Shown here: positions 53,093 to 61,308 of the stretch, piece after piece | Layout of the letters: each line of letters starts with the position of its first letter | How positions within the stretch are numbered: position 1 is the first letter of the stretch | Assembly (NCBI RefSeq): GCF_020567425.1 | Contig: NZ_JAJCVJ010000004.1 | Location: forward strand, 62,001 to 126,000 | Length of the DNA: 64,000 nucleotides | Direction: 5' to 3' | DNA from: Salinirubrum litoreum | Lineage (GTDB): Archaea; Halobacteriota; Halobacteria; Halobacteriales; Haloferacaceae | The notes under the pieces: generated by a model | Seen by the model: the letters and a program-made list of their open reading frames with translations, nothing else | What the model was told of the DNA's origin: nothing | Databases searched by the model: none | Translations under genes and position numbers: made by a program

Positions 53093-54253
53093 TCAGTCAC
53101 TCCGGTCCCCTCCGTTCTCTCCCGTCCGTTGCTCGCGCGGGAACCACGCGAGGTCGTGGTCGGCCTCCAGCGACACCCGGACCGGTTCGTCCAGGTCGAC
53201 CTGTTCGTCGTGGTTGTGCATACACTGGACGCGGTCGCCGTTGTCGAGTTCGACCTCGTAGAGGATCGTCGGCCCGAGATAGCGGCGCGTGACGATGTGG
53301 CCGTTCGCAGTCGTCCCGCTCTCGGCGTCGGCGGTCGGGACCGCGCTCACGTCGTCCGGGCGCACCAGCACGTCGATGCGAGTCATGTCGTACTCCGTGG
53401 CGAGTCCGTGAATCTGGTCGCGGGGGACGATGCCCACCCCGGTCTCGACCTCCGCGCCTCTGACGTAGCCCGAGAGGAAGGAGGCGTGCCCGAGGAAGCC
53501 GGCGACGAACCGCGACTCGGGGTGCTGGAACACCTGTTCGGGCGTGCCGATCTGCTCGATCTGTCCGTCGTTGACGACCGCGACCCGGTCCGAGATGGAC
53601 ATCGCCTCCTCCTGGTCGTGAGTCACGGAGACGGCGGTCACGCCTGCCTCCTTCAGGATGCGGCGGACCTCCTCGCGCATCTCGACGCGGAGGTCCACGT
53701 CGAGGTTCGAGAACGGTTCGTCGAGGAGGAGCATCGCCGGTTCCGGGGCCAGCGACCGGGCCAGCGCGACACGCTGTTGTTGCCCACCGGACAACTCGTC
53801 AGGGTAGCTGTCGCCCTGCGTGTCGAGGCCCACGAGGTCCAGCATCTCGTCCACCCGGCTCTCGCGGGCGGACTCGTCCCACTCGTGGAGGCCGAACGCG
53901 ATGTTCTCGCGGGCCGTGAGATGCGGAAACAGCGCGAACTCCTGGAAGACGACGCCGATGCCGCGCTGTTCCGGCGCGGTGAACTGCGTCGGTCCCGAGA
54001 CCACCTGTCCGTTCAGGCGGACCTCGCCGCCGTCCGGTCGGTCGAGACCGGCGACCAGTCGCAGGGTCGTGGTCTTCCCACACCCCGAGGGACCGAGCAA
54101 GGTGAGAATCTCACCCTCCCGGACCGACAGCGAGAGGTCCTCGATGACCGCCTCGCTCCCGAAGTGTTTGGCGACACCGTCCAGTTCGAGGACCGCGTCA
54201 CCGGTTGGTCTGTCCGCCAGCACGTCCGTCTGATGGTGGATTTCACTTGACAT
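53093..54253 (-). CDS. Iron(III) ABC transporter ATP-binding protein
   Basis: 386 residues. Walker A GPSGCGKTT, the LSGGQQQRVALARS signature, Walker B MLLLDEPFSNLD and the switch His in SVTHDQEEA are intact; the C-terminal 130 residues are a TOBE/regulatory domain (FVAGFLGHASFLSGYVRGAE). It energises uptake through the permease encoded just upstream, which it overlaps by 11 bases. With the Fbp-like binding protein and the operator at 57013, iron uptake is the best call; the FbpC/SfuC and thiamine/spermidine types are close relatives. Confidence 0.87.
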   Translation of the reverse strand: MSSEIHHQTDVLADRPTGDAVLELDGVAKHFGSEAVIEDLSLSVREGEILTLLGPSGCGKTTTLRLVAGLDRPDGGEVRLNGQVVSGPTQFTAPEQRGIGVVFQEFALFPHLTARENIAFGLHEWDESARESRVDEMLDLVGLDTQGDSYPDELSGGQQQRVALARSLAPEPAMLLLDEPFSNLDVDLRVEMREEVRRILKEAGVTAVSVTHDQEEAMSISDRVAVVNDGQIEQIGTPEQVFQHPESRFVAGFLGHASFLSGYVRGAEVETGVGIVPRDQIHGLATEYDMTRIDVLVRPDDVSAVPTADAESGTTANGHIVTRRYLGPTILYEVELDNGDRVQCMHNHDEQVDLDEPVRVSLEADHDLAWFPREQRTGENGGDRSD

Positions 54254-55856
54254 TGTAGCCCTCCCGTGAGAGGATGACGAGCATCGACAGCGCCGACACG
54301 CCGAGCAGGATCAGCGCCGGGACCGCCGCCGCGCCGAAGTATCCCGCGTTGAACGCGGTCCAGACCCGCGTGACGAGCGTGTCGAACCCCGTCGGCGCGA
54401 GCAGCAGCGTCGCCGGCAGTTCCTTCATCGTCGTCAGAAAGACGAGCGCCGCCCCGCCGAACAGCCCCGGCGCGATCAGCGGGAGCGTCACCGCGCGGAA
54501 CGCCCCGACCGAACTGCGCCCGAGCGTCCGGGCCGCCTCGGGCAGCGCCGGGTTGACGCGCAGGAACGACGCCCGCATCGACCCGACCGCCTGCGGCAGG
54601 AAGCGGACGACGTACGCGAAGATGAGCAGGTAGATCGTCTGGTAGATGGGCGTGGCGAACTGCGTCCCGAGGTAGACGAGCGCCAGTCCCAGCACGACGC
54701 CCGGCACCGCGTACCCCACGTACGAGGCGCGCTCGAACGACTCGGTCAGCCGCGACCGGTAGCGTGCAGAGAGATACGCGATGGGAAGCCCGGCCAGTAC
54801 CGCCGCGAGGGCCGCCGCGCCGGCCACGCCGACCGAGTTCAGGATCGTCGAGAGCTCCAGTGCGGTCGCCGCCCCGGTCTCGGCCGGGCCACGGATGAAC
54901 CACAGCAGGAGGATACCGAGCGGCACGACCAGCGCGAGGCCGGCGACGGCAGCGGGGAGGAGCATCGCGGGGTAGCGCCAGACGCCGAGGCGAATCCGGT
55001 CGGCACGCCCGCCCTGTCGGCCGGCGTAGATCGGTTCGTCGCCCCGGACCGCCGACTCCAGTGCGAGGACGAGCAGCGTCACGCCGACGAGTTGGAGCGA
55101 CAGCAGGGCCGCCACGTCGCGGCCGAACGAGTTGAATTCCACGAAGATGACCCGCGTGAACGCGTCGTACCGCATGATCGCCGGGGTCCCGAAGTCCGCC
55201 AGCGCGTACAGCGCGACCAGTAGCGCACCGGCCGCGATCGCCGGCTGGATCTGCGGGAACGTCACACGGCGGAACGCGGACCACCGACCGTGCCGGAGGG
55301 TTCTGGCGGCGTCGACCAGCGTCGTGTCCAGCGACTTCAGCGCGGCCCGCGTGGTGATGAAGACGTAGGGGTAGGTGTACAGTGTCAACACGAGGACGGC
55401 CCCCTGGAAGCCGTAGATCTCCGGCAGCGACTCGACGCCGAACGGTGCCAGCGCGCGCTGGAACGTCCCGCGCGGGCCGAGTGCGGAGACGAACGCGAAC
55501 GCTCCGATGTAACTCGGGATCACCAGCGGGAGCGAGACCAGAATGGTCCACACGCGCGGGAACGGCACGTCGGTCCTCACGGTGAGGTACGCGAGTGGGA
55601 CGCCTATGAGGATCGAGACCCCGGTCACCGCGACCACGAGGAGCGCGCTGTTGACGAAGACCTCGAGCGTCTGCGGGCGGGCGACGATGGCGAGTGCTTC
55701 GGTCAGTCCGACGTCGAGTGCAGCTTTGACCAGCCAGACGATCGGCAGGAGGACGGCGACGGCGACGGCGGCACCGGCGACGGTCGTCGCCAGTGGGAGG
55801 TCGGTTCCGTCGCTGTCGCCGTCGTACTCCGGCCGTGCCGACTGGTCTGTCGCCAT
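54243..55856 (-). CDS. Iron(III) ABC transporter permease (fused two-domain)
   Basis: 537 residues with about twelve membrane helices, two tandem permease domains each with a cytoplasmic EAA-type loop (LVDAARTLRHGRWSAFRRVTFPQIQPAI; LPEAARTLGRSSVGAFRAVTLPLIAPGL). This is the FbpB/SfuB/ThiP layout. It starts three bases after the binding-protein stop, and its stop overlaps the ATPase start, so the three genes form one operon. Iron is inferred from the operator and the binding protein. Confidence 0.88.
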   Translation of the reverse strand: MATDQSARPEYDGDSDGTDLPLATTVAGAAVAVAVLLPIVWLVKAALDVGLTEALAIVARPQTLEVFVNSALLVVAVTGVSILIGVPLAYLTVRTDVPFPRVWTILVSLPLVIPSYIGAFAFVSALGPRGTFQRALAPFGVESLPEIYGFQGAVLVLTLYTYPYVFITTRAALKSLDTTLVDAARTLRHGRWSAFRRVTFPQIQPAIAAGALLVALYALADFGTPAIMRYDAFTRVIFVEFNSFGRDVAALLSLQLVGVTLLVLALESAVRGDEPIYAGRQGGRADRIRLGVWRYPAMLLPAAVAGLALVVPLGILLLWFIRGPAETGAATALELSTILNSVGVAGAAALAAVLAGLPIAYLSARYRSRLTESFERASYVGYAVPGVVLGLALVYLGTQFATPIYQTIYLLIFAYVVRFLPQAVGSMRASFLRVNPALPEAARTLGRSSVGAFRAVTLPLIAPGLFGGAALVFLTTMKELPATLLLAPTGFDTLVTRVWTAFNAGYFGAAAVPALILLGVSALSMLVILSREGYNVK

Positions 55857-55859
55857 GTC

Positions 55860-57005
55860 TTAGAGGACGCCCACCTCGCGCAGCAGGTCGATCGTACCTT
55901 CGAGGTCGGACAGTTCGGTCAGGTCTACCCCCTCCGGCGGGTTCAATTCATCGATACTCGGGAGCCGACCGACCGGTTCCACGCCGGAGACCAGCGGGTA
56001 CTCGAACGTCTCGCGCGCGAAGTAGTCCTGCGCCTCGGCCGACAGCAGGTGGCGGACGAAGTTGCCGGCCAGTGTCGTGTCCTCGGCGGTGTCGAGCATG
56101 GCCGCGCCCGCGACGTTGAAGATGGCACCGGCGTCGTTCTGCGTGAACGCGGTGGCGATGGGTGCCTCGGGACGCCCGGCGAGGACGCGCTGGATGTAGT
56201 AGTGGTTGGCGAAGCCGGCCGAGATCTCGCCGTCGGCGACGGCTTGGGAGACGAGGAACTCGTCGGAGTACTCCTCGACGCCCAGATCGAGCATCCCCTG
56301 CAACCACTGCCGGGTCGCGTCGTCGCCCTCCAGGACGCGCATCGCGGTGACGAACGCCTGGAAGGAGGAGTAGGTCGGTGCCCAGCCGATGTCGTTCTCG
56401 AAGGCGGCCGTCTCCGGGAACGTCATCACGTCGTCCGGGACGCCCGACTCGTCTAAGCTGTCCGTGTTGTACGGGACGGTCCGGGCGCGTCCGGAGGTGC
56501 CGACCCACTGGCCGTCGGGGTCCTCGAACTCGTCGCGCACCAGATCGAGGACACCACTCGGCAGTTGCTGGGTGCGGTTGTTGTTCTTCAGTTGGCCGAG
56601 CGACCCGGCGTTGACCGAGTAGAACACGTCGGCGGGACTCTCCTGTCCCTCCGTCTGGATCAGGTTGACGAGTTCGGCGGCCGAGGAGTAGCGCGTCCGG
56701 ATCGTCAGATCGTCGTAGAGTTCCTCGATGAACTCGATCAGCGTGCCGACCAACTGCTCGCCACGGCCTGAGTACACTGTCAGTTCGCCCGAGAGGTCCG
56801 GCATCTCGGCCATCGAGACGCCACCCGAGATGTCCCGGTCCCCGAACGGTGAGCGCCCGGACCCGATCTGTCCGACCGTGTCGCCGCCCCCTTCGGAGAG
56901 CGGCGGCAGTCCGTTACAGCCTGCGAGTCCGGCGATACCGAGCGCCGCGCCAGTCTGGAGGACGCGCCGGCGGGTCCGGCGGTGTCCCTGCGCGTCGTCT
57001 GTCAT
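55860..57005 (-). CDS. Iron(III) ABC transporter substrate-binding lipoprotein
   Basis: 381 residues. A twin-arginine signal with lipobox (RRTRRRVLQTGAALGIAGLAGC) exports and anchors it on the outer face. The mature part is an Fbp/IdiA-type periplasmic protein: LTVYSGRGEQLVGTLIEFIEELYDDLTIRTRYSSAAEL, ADVFYSVNAGSLGQLKNN, FVRHLLSAEAQDYFARETFEYPLVSG, the last with the usual C-terminal tyrosines. It is the first gene of the operon. The operator TTTAGG-N4-CCTAAA lies between its TATA box and ATG 57005. Confidence 0.88.
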   Translation of the reverse strand: MTDDAQGHRRTRRRVLQTGAALGIAGLAGCNGLPPLSEGGGDTVGQIGSGRSPFGDRDISGGVSMAEMPDLSGELTVYSGRGEQLVGTLIEFIEELYDDLTIRTRYSSAAELVNLIQTEGQESPADVFYSVNAGSLGQLKNNNRTQQLPSGVLDLVRDEFEDPDGQWVGTSGRARTVPYNTDSLDESGVPDDVMTFPETAAFENDIGWAPTYSSFQAFVTAMRVLEGDDATRQWLQGMLDLGVEEYSDEFLVSQAVADGEISAGFANHYYIQRVLAGRPEAPIATAFTQNDAGAIFNVAGAAMLDTAEDTTLAGNFVRHLLSAEAQDYFARETFEYPLVSGVEPVGRLPSIDELNPPEGVDLTELSDLEGTIDLLREVGVL

Positions 57006-57012
57006 ACGTAAG

Positions 57013-57028
57013 TTTAGGCCGCCCTAAA
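57013..57028. promoter_or_regulatory. Iron-type operator of the ABC operon
   Basis: TTTAGG-N4-CCTAAA begins eight bases upstream of the ATG at 57005, just inside a TATA-like TATAAGT (57033-57039 region on the minus strand). A bound repressor would block transcription of the three transporter genes. The same dyad precedes the genes at 17383 and 58299. Confidence 0.72.
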
Positions 57029-57126
57029 ACACTTATACCTGCCGGTTCGGTCGGGGTGTGTGAGTGGACGGCGAAGGGGGGTCGGAGAGAGATCGGCGGA
57101 GGAACCCGGAGCGAGGCGGACGCAGT

Positions 57127-58299
57127 TCAGTCGTCTGCGGCCGCGGCGGGTGCTTCGACCTCGCGGTCGGCGTCGATGGCGTCGAGACAGTCGAGCCAGT
57201 CGTGCATCGTCTCGCCGACGAGGTGGAAGAACTCGCCGTTCGCGTACTCGTCCCACGACTCACCGCGGAGCGCGTCGGCCATCGCGTCGAACGCCTCGGC
57301 GTAGGAGTCGGCGTCTTGGGCCGTGTCGTCGACGATCTCCCAGAGGTGTTCGTTCAACTGGAGGCCCGGCACCTCGTTGTTCAGGTCGTCGAAGGTCGGC
57401 CGGGGCGCTTTGTTGTGCTCACAGAGCGGGTAGCCGTTCACGAGGTCGTGATCCAGCAGGTCGGCCGCGCGCTTCAGGAAGACGCCCGACCAGATGTCGT
57501 CGAACCGGCCCACGTCCCACTGGTTGTCGTCCATCGGCAACTGGTAGAACGCCGGGATCACCTCCCGGCGGAAGGCGAGGTTCATCGAGCAGACCGTGAG
57601 ATACTGGCCCTGTTCGGCCACGAAGTCGCCGGTGAAGTCCGACTTCTCGGTGCGGGTCTGCGCCTGCCCCTGCAGGTCGCCGTCCATCAGGATGCGCACC
57701 GCGTCGAGGTCCGGGACGTTCGTCCACAGGCCCTGCGAGGCGACGACGTGGTTCAGGTCGCGCGCGTCGGTCTCGACCGTCTCGTGCATCGCGCCGTAGG
57801 GGTAACCGCGCGGGTAGAGCCCGTGGTCGTCGGCGTTCTGGTAGAGGACGTTCACCCACTGCTCGTCGGACTGGACGCTCTCGATCGCCTCGCCCTCGCG
57901 GTGGAGGTTCTCCATGTGCCGACCGAAGAAGTCCCACTCGTCGTGGGGCAGGGTGTCGTCGTCGATGAAGACGCCGAACTCGAAGTCGTTGGCCCACAGG
58001 TAGAGCAGTCCGAAACTGGTCTGGGCGTGGCTCGCCTCGGGGATGAGGTGGCTGTACTCGTCGAGATCCTGGTCGGCGAACCACTGCTCGCGGGCGCTCC
58101 CGTCGAACACGGCCCCGTCGACGCCCTCCTCCGCGAGCATCTCGCGCATCGCGTCGCTGTCACAGAAGTCCTCGGTGACGAGGACGAAGAAGAGCCGGTC
58201 GGTGTCGAAGTCGTGCTTCCGCGCGTTGGCGACGTACGAGCGAATGCACTCGTACTCCCGGATCGTCGGAACGATCACACAGACGTTCTGCTTCATCAT
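57127..58299 (-). CDS. GT75 (reversibly glycosylated polypeptide)-like protein
   Basis: 390 residues, acidic and soluble. The N-terminus CVIVPTIREYECIRSYVANA and the acidic FIDDDTLPHDEWDFFG match the DxD region of GT75/RGP proteins, which include plant UDP-arabinopyranose mutases and proteins annotated alpha-1,4-glucan-protein synthase in haloarchaea. Later motifs (YPYGAMHETVETD, GQYLTVCSMNLAFRREVIPAFYQLP) also fit. The reaction is uncertain: UDP-sugar ring contraction or self-glycosylation. ATG 58299 or 58296 (adjacent). It lies just upstream of the iron operon and has its own iron-type operator. Confidence 0.78.
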   Translation of the reverse strand: MMKQNVCVIVPTIREYECIRSYVANARKHDFDTDRLFFVLVTEDFCDSDAMREMLAEEGVDGAVFDGSAREQWFADQDLDEYSHLIPEASHAQTSFGLLYLWANDFEFGVFIDDDTLPHDEWDFFGRHMENLHREGEAIESVQSDEQWVNVLYQNADDHGLYPRGYPYGAMHETVETDARDLNHVVASQGLWTNVPDLDAVRILMDGDLQGQAQTRTEKSDFTGDFVAEQGQYLTVCSMNLAFRREVIPAFYQLPMDDNQWDVGRFDDIWSGVFLKRAADLLDHDLVNGYPLCEHNKAPRPTFDDLNNEVPGLQLNEHLWEIVDDTAQDADSYAEAFDAMADALRGESWDEYANGEFFHLVGETMHDWLDCLDAIDADREVEAPAAAADD

Positions 58300-58307
58300 G
58301 TGGTAGG

Positions 58308-58325
58308 TTTTAGGCCGCCCTAAAA
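58308..58325. promoter_or_regulatory. Iron-type operator of the GT75-like gene
   Basis: TTTTAGG-N4-CCTAAAA has 7-base arms (58308-58314 and 58319-58325), beginning nine bases upstream of the ATG at 58299. Its core, TTTAGGCCGCCCTAAA, is identical to that of the ABC operon operator. Confidence 0.72.
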
Positions 58326-58452
58326 TGTCTGTCGTTCTCCGGTCGGTGTGGTCGGTTCGGCCGTGGGGTGGTCGATCGGTCCCGCTCTGTGGTCTCGCTG
58401 GCCCGCACGCCGTGATCGACACCCGGCGAGTCGGCGGGCGGCGCAGACCCCG

Positions 58453-58562
58453 CCTCTCGCAGTAGTCCCCACCCTCCCCGACTGCTGGCGACGCGGACTG
58501 CGCGCAGGTCCTCGCAGTCGCTCGGACACTGCTCGGTCGGGTCGCCAGCAGATCGCGTCCGC
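58453..58562 (-). ncRNA. Conserved element family 2, copy B (candidate non-coding RNA)
   Basis: Read on the minus strand, it matches 20179-20295: CGGACGCGATCTG, GCAGTGTCCGAGCGAC, CAGCAGTCGGGGAGG and CTACTGCGAG occur in the same order. CGCAGT and ACTGCG again close a stem. It is divergent from family 1 copy 4, as copy A is from family 1 copy 1. The 574-base gap 58300-58873 contains this element, a 24-base tandem repeat and family 1 copy 4, but no gene I can support. Confidence 0.5.
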
Positions 58563-58601
58563 TCGAGGTCTCGGTCGTCGTCCCGTGTTCGGATGGCAGG
58601 T

Positions 58602-58659
58602 GTGGCGTGCGAGTTCACCGGAAGCGTGGCGTGCGAGTTCACCGGAAGCGTGGCGTGCG
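58602..58659. repeat. 24-base tandem repeat
   Basis: Units at 58602 and 58626 are identical over 24 bases (beginning GTGGCGTGCGAGTTCACC), and a partial third starts at 58650. The tract lies between the divergent family 2 copy B and family 1 copy 4. Confidence 0.8.
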
Positions 58660-58667
58660 TAACCCCG

Positions 58668-58790
58668 ACTCGCACGCGAGTGAACCGGATGCAGGTTGTG
58701 CGGAGTGCATCCGGCGAGGCGGCGGAGGGGCAGGTGCGGGTGCGGTCGCGATGCGAGTGCTGTCGCGGTCGCGAGCCGAGTTCCGGCGGA
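58668..58790 (+). ncRNA. Structured repeat element family 1, copy 4 (divergent)
   Basis: Hairpin 1 is ACTCGC-AC-GCGAGT (58668-58681); hairpin 2 pairs CCGGATGC (58685-58692) with GCATCCGG (58707-58714) around a 14-base loop AGGTTGTGCGGAGT, which matches the family loop at nine positions; CGAGGCGGCGGAGG follows, then TGTCGCGGT-type sequence. The stem sequence is unlike the other three copies but fully paired. Confidence 0.5.
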
Positions 58791-58873
58791 GAGCGGGGCC
58801 ACGGTCCGATCGCAGACAGGGTGTGACAGACCCTATCGCACCATTCAAGAGCCGGCAGTGACAGAGTCGTGAT

Positions 58874-60580
58874 ATGGTCGCCGTGCCCGGCGTCGAACTG
58901 CTGCAGTCGTACGCCGAACTACTCCAACGTCTCGCCGTCCTCGTCGCCCTCGTGCTCGGCCTCGGGGTCGCACTCGCACTCGACGACCGGGCGTGGCTCG
59001 CCCGCTTCCGGGGACGCCTCCTCCTCGGGGTCCCGTGGGGCACGCTCGTCGTGGCCGGGTTCGTCCTCGCGGTCTACCTGTTCTTGCAGGGTGGTCTCGA
59101 CAACTGGTATCGCCCGGTCACCATCCCCTTCCGGGCGTGGTCGTACTTCTACCCGCTCGGCATCCTCACCGGCGCGTTCTCCCACTCCGGCGCGGGCCAC
59201 CTGCTCGGCAACCTCGTCGGGACGCTCACCCTCGCCCCACTCGTCGAGTACGCGTGGGGCCACTTCCCGCGCGAACGGGGCAGTTCTTCCTTCGGGTCCC
59301 TCGGCGAGAACCCCTACGTCCGCGCGTTCGTCGTCTTCCCGGCGGTCACGCTCGTCGTCGGCCTCCTGACTGCCGTGTTCGCCATCGGACCGATCATCGG
59401 CTTCTCGGGAGTCGTCTTCGCGTTCGCCGGCTTCGCGCTGGTGTACTACCCCATCGGCACCGTCGTCGCCCTCTCGGTCGGCGACGTGGTCAGCCTGCTG
59501 TACAGCACGCTGTCGAACCCCGAACTCGTCGCTCGCGCCCGGCCGGTGTTCGTCACACCGTGGTGGGCGCAGATCGCCATCCAGGGCCACGCCATCGGCC
59601 TGCTGTTCGGCGTGCTGCTCGGCATCCTCGTCGTCCGCCGACGCGACGACCCCCGGCCCGGCGCGTTCCGACTCTGGGCCGGCGTCCTCCTCTTCGCGGT
59701 CGTGCAGTCACTGTGGGCCGTCTACTGGTTCCGGGGCGCGAGCCAGTTCGTCCTGTTCCGGTGGCTCGGCCTGATCCTCGTCGTCGGTCTCGCGGTGGTC
59801 GTCACGGTCGCGCTCCGCGCCTCCGACCGACCGCTGTTCGGCCGCTTCGCCGAGGGCTTCGACCCCGAGACGGTCAGGGGATTCGTCCCGACACTCCCGC
59901 GCTGGGAGGTGGCGGTCGCCGTCCTCGTCTTCTCGGCGGCCGCACTCTCCGGGCCGGCAGTGCCGGTGAACCTCACGACCGCCAGCGACGACCCACTGCC
60001 GAACGACCCGATCACGGTCCGGGACTACGAGGTGACCTACGCCGAGGACGTGCCGGACGGGATGGTCTCGGCGGTAGACGCGGAGGCGTTCGGCGAGACG
60101 ACGCAGGTGAACACCTCGGGAGTGCTCGTCAGGAGCGAGTCGCGCGGTATCTGGACCACAGCAGTATCCAAGTCTAGACTCGCCTTCGAGGGGGAGACAC
60201 GAGTCCGGGTCGGCGGTGTCGGCTGGCGAGAATCTGTCGTCGTCAACCGTACCGGCTGGACCGCCGTCGGCGGCGGCACGGCCTACCAGATTCGCCTGAC
60301 GCCCCCCGACGGCGAGCGACGACTGGTCTACCGGTCGCCGGCACGGCAGGTCGAAGGCCGGATCGGTGGGACGAACGTCTCGGTCGTCCCGGCCGAGGAG
60401 GGGTTCCGGCTGAACGTCACACGCGGGAACACGACCCGGTCGGTACCGCTGCCGGCGAACAACGAGACGACCGCGACGACCGATCTGGTGTTCACTCGGC
60501 AGGGCTCGAAGCTGTTCGCCGTCTCGGACGACACCCGCGTCCGGATCGCCACGCGAGAGACGTATCGCGGCCAGCAGTGA
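58874..60580 (+). CDS. Rhomboid-family intramembrane serine protease
   Basis: 568 residues. Six to eight membrane helices in the first 300 residues include the rhomboid motif set: SHSGAGHLLGNL (Asn113), IGFSGVVFAF with catalytic Ser178, and QGHAIGLLFGVLLG with catalytic His239. The C-terminal 230 residues are an extracellular beta domain with threonine-rich repeats. It cleaves membrane proteins within or near the bilayer; the substrate is unknown. ATG 58874. It is preceded by the candidate non-coding RNA cluster. Confidence 0.87.
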   Translation: MVAVPGVELLQSYAELLQRLAVLVALVLGLGVALALDDRAWLARFRGRLLLGVPWGTLVVAGFVLAVYLFLQGGLDNWYRPVTIPFRAWSYFYPLGILTGAFSHSGAGHLLGNLVGTLTLAPLVEYAWGHFPRERGSSSFGSLGENPYVRAFVVFPAVTLVVGLLTAVFAIGPIIGFSGVVFAFAGFALVYYPIGTVVALSVGDVVSLLYSTLSNPELVARARPVFVTPWWAQIAIQGHAIGLLFGVLLGILVVRRRDDPRPGAFRLWAGVLLFAVVQSLWAVYWFRGASQFVLFRWLGLILVVGLAVVVTVALRASDRPLFGRFAEGFDPETVRGFVPTLPRWEVAVAVLVFSAAALSGPAVPVNLTTASDDPLPNDPITVRDYEVTYAEDVPDGMVSAVDAEAFGETTQVNTSGVLVRSESRGIWTTAVSKSRLAFEGETRVRVGGVGWRESVVVNRTGWTAVGGGTAYQIRLTPPDGERRLVYRSPARQVEGRIGGTNVSVVPAEEGFRLNVTRGNTTRSVPLPANNETTATTDLVFTRQGSKLFAVSDDTRVRIATRETYRGQQ

Positions 60581-60730
60581 CACTCGATTGTCCTGTCGAA
60601 ACCTGCGACGCGTCAAATCGGTGCATCGAATACAGCCAGCGGTTCCGACAGGGGCTCGTCCATCCCAGCGTCCTCGGCCGAGTCGCGTACTGGACCAAAA
60701 GATTATACCTCTTCTCACCGTCGTCGATGC

Positions 60731-61243
60731 ATGAAAAATAGAAGAGAGGAAACGTTCGTAGAAAGCTACGGTGTCGGGCCGATACTCCTCTCGGTAGCTG
60801 GCTTGGTGGCCGTGATCGTCGGGGTTCAACAGGGCGTTCTGCACGTTGCACCGGGGTACCAGGGAACCATCAACGCCAGCGCGGAAGCCTTCGATCGGCG
60901 GAAGTGGTTGCTCGCGGGAGTCGGGATCGCCGGAGTCGCCGGGGCGGTCGCCTCACTCCGCAGGAAGCGTCTCTCCGTCGTGCCGGTTGCGGCAGGTGCG
61001 GTCGTCGTGTTCGAGGCGGTCCGGACGATCGTTCTCGCGGCGACTGGGCTCCCCTATCCACTGTTCACGGAGACGACGTACCGGCGTTCCGGCGACCCCG
61101 TCATGTTCGTCCTCGGTGCCGAGCCGTTTCTGCTCGTCGCCGGCGGATGTCTCTTCGTCGCCGCCGGAGTCGCCGGATTACGGAGACGGCGGGGCCGGGA
61201 GACGGGTGACGAACTGTCGTCGCCGCCGTCGACCTCACTGTAG
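60731..61243 (+). CDS. Four-helix membrane protein, function unknown
   Basis: 170 residues with hydrophobic segments near 17-38, 60-78, 83-102 and 128-148, and a basic N-terminus. I do not recognise the family. The beginning is AT-rich (MKNRREETFVESY), unlike the local codon use, and a TATA-like TTATAC sits 28 bases upstream of ATG 60731, so the message is leaderless. Unusual composition at the 5' end suggests later arrival than its neighbours. It stands alone between the rhomboid and METTL5 genes. Confidence 0.6.
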   Translation: MKNRREETFVESYGVGPILLSVAGLVAVIVGVQQGVLHVAPGYQGTINASAEAFDRRKWLLAGVGIAGVAGAVASLRRKRLSVVPVAAGAVVVFEAVRTIVLAATGLPYPLFTETTYRRSGDPVMFVLGAEPFLLVAGGCLFVAAGVAGLRRRRGRETGDELSSPPSTSL

Positions 61244-61308
61244 TCTCTCCCCGTCTGTCGGTCCGGGAGAACTGTCATCGGTCGGCAGGCTCGACAGAAC
61301 AGAGTCAC

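Noticed and set aside
50527-53292. Plus-strand open frame of 921 codons over the GT-C and ABC region
   Set aside because: Antisense shadow with Arg-rich sequence; the minus strand gives membrane helices and the ABC motifs.
58602-58659. CRISPR-like repeats of 24 bases
   Set aside because: Units abut without spacers; it is a simple tandem repeat.
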